A stretch of DNA of 7,496 bases from Burkholderiaceae bacterium (GTDB lineage Bacteria > Pseudomonadota > Gammaproteobacteria > Burkholderiales > Burkholderiaceae_C). The position numbers and the translations under genes were made by a program. Under the pieces are notes generated by a model. That model was not told where the DNA came from and did not search any database. It saw nothing but the letters and a program-made list of their open reading frames with translations. The stretch lies in assembly GCA_017999135.1 (NCBI GenBank), contig JAGOBT010000143.1:1-7496 (forward strand), in the 5' to 3' direction. This document shows positions 6,475 through 7,496 of the stretch, piece by piece; positions within the stretch are counted from its first letter, which is position 1; each line of letters begins with the position of its first letter.

Positions 6475-7496
6475 ATGACCGACGCTGTCATCGTCTCCAC
6501 CGCGCGCACCGGCCTGGCCAAGAGCTGGAAGGGCGCCTTCAACATGACCTACGGCGCCACCCTGGGCGGCCATGCAGTGCAGCATGCCGTGGCCCGCGCC
6601 GGCATCGACCCCGGCGAGATCGAAGACTGCATCATGGGCGGCACCTTCGGTGAAGGCACCACCGGCGGCAACATCGCCCGCGCCATCGCCCTGCGTGCCG
6701 GCCTGCCGGTCACCACCGCCGGCCTCACCATCAACCGCTTCTGCTCGTCGGGCCTGCAGAGCATCGCCCTGGCCGCCCAGCGGGTGCTGACCGAAGGTTG
6801 CCCGGCCATCGTGGCCGGCGGCGTCGAGTCCATCAGCTGCGTGCAGAACGAGGCCAACAAGCACATGCGGGTGGACCCGTGGCTGATGGAGCACAAGCCC
6901 ACGCTGTACTGGAACATGCTGCAGACGGCCGAGCAGGTGATCCAGCGCTACAACATCCCGAAGCTGGCGCAGGACGAATACGGCGTGCGCAGCCAGCAGC
7001 GCGCCTTTGCCGCCCAGCAGGCCGGCAAGTTCAAGGACGAGATCGTGCCGATGACCACGGTGATGGGCGTGGTCGACAAGGCCAGCGGCCGCCTCACACG
7101 CAAGGAAGTCACCATCGACAGCGACGAGGGCATCCGCGGCGACACCACGCTCGAAGCGGTGAGCGGCCTGCGCTCGGCCCTGCCCGGCGGCATCGTCACG
7201 GCCGGCAACGCCAGCCAGTTCTCCGATGGCGCCAGCGCGGTGGTGGTGATGAACGGCCAGCGCGCCGAGCAACTGGGCATCCAGCCGCTGGGCATCTTCC
7301 GCGGCTTCGCGGTGGCCGGCTGCGAGCCCGACGAGATGGGCATCGGCCCGGTCTTCGCCGTGCCGCGGCTGCTGCAGCGCGCCGGGCTGAAGGTGTCCGA
7401 CATCGGCCTGTGGGAGCTGAACGAGGCCTTCGCCTGCCAGGTGCTGTACTGCCGCGACAAGCTGGGCATCCCCGATGAACTGCTCAATGTCAACGG
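6475..7496 (+). CDS. 3-ketoacyl-CoA thiolase / acetyl-CoA acyltransferase (PimB/FadA-like; partial, C-terminus beyond right edge)
   Basis: This thiolase closes the cycle by splitting 3-ketoacyl-CoA with CoA to give acetyl-CoA and a shortened acyl-CoA. The window shows 340 complete residues of an expected 390-400. The N-terminal half begins VIVSTARTGLAKSWKGAF. The nucleophilic cysteine is C90 in NRFCSSGLQS (87-96), followed by GGVESIS (115-121). The C-terminal half shows GNASQFSDGASAVVVM (244-259) and NEAFA (316-320), whose Asn lines the active site. The window stops in NVNG, exactly where the thiolase motif NxNGGAIALGHP begins, so the catalytic His and the second Cys (CxGGG region) lie outside and cannot be checked. 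Start ATG 6475 is 17 bases after the previous stop. Its leader CAGAAAGCACACC has no GGAG and resembles the leader of the preceding gene. The biosynthetic acetoacetyl-CoA thiolase class is less likely, given the operon and the PimB-like sequence. Confidence 0.95.
   Translation, partial: MTDAVIVSTARTGLAKSWKGAFNMTYGATLGGHAVQHAVARAGIDPGEIEDCIMGGTFGEGTTGGNIARAIALRAGLPVTTAGLTINRFCSSGLQSIALAAQRVLTEGCPAIVAGGVESISCVQNEANKHMRVDPWLMEHKPTLYWNMLQTAEQVIQRYNIPKLAQDEYGVRSQQRAFAAQQAGKFKDEIVPMTTVMGVVDKASGRLTRKEVTIDSDEGIRGDTTLEAVSGLRSALPGGIVTAGNASQFSDGASAVVVMNGQRAEQLGIQPLGIFRGFAVAGCEPDEMGIGPVFAVPRLLQRAGLKVSDIGLWELNEAFACQVLYCRDKLGIPDELLNVN

Overview
The window looks like chromosomal DNA of a high-GC proteobacterium, most likely a betaproteobacterium of the Burkholderiales. 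This is inferred from strong G/C preference at third codon positions and from the gene families present; no rRNA or other phylogenetic marker is in view. It is metabolic DNA. I see no tRNA, rRNA, CRISPR array, insertion sequence, phage gene or other mobile element.

Layout: two divergent transcription units flank a control region of about 300 bases. Reading leftward (minus strand, 1-1645) are two inner-membrane permeases of a dipeptide/oligopeptide-type (PepT) ABC importer. The DppB-like gene comes first and is joined by a TGATG overlap to a DppC-like gene that runs off the left edge. A possible 35-codon leader ORF (1645-1752, minus) precedes the DppB-like gene. It has the best ribosome-binding site in the region, and its stop codon overlaps the permease start. 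Reading rightward (plus strand, 1953-7496) are four closely spaced genes of CoA-dependent beta-oxidation: two acyl-CoA dehydrogenase subunits, a fused enoyl-CoA hydratase/3-hydroxyacyl-CoA dehydrogenase, and a 3-ketoacyl-CoA thiolase cut off by the right edge.

Together the plus-strand genes cover one complete turn of beta-oxidation: dehydrogenation, hydration, second oxidation and thiolysis. The gene set matches the pim (pimeloyl-CoA/dicarboxylate degradation) type of locus, with PimC-, PimD-, PimF- and PimB-like members in that order. The first dehydrogenase keeps the catalytic glutamate and the second has a tryptophan at that position, so the two probably form one heteromeric enzyme. No acyl-CoA ligase, regulator, substrate-binding protein or transporter ATPase is in view. 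The divergent importer may supply a carboxylic-acid or peptide-like substrate to the pathway, but that rests on gene position alone.

The control region (1753-1952) holds a 16-bp inverted repeat (CAGGGT-TTGT-ACCCTG) and related GGGT-containing half-sites, a plausible operator. Overall the window is well-ordered catabolic DNA. The features most worth checking are the coupled leader ORF and the operator candidate, not a new enzyme system.
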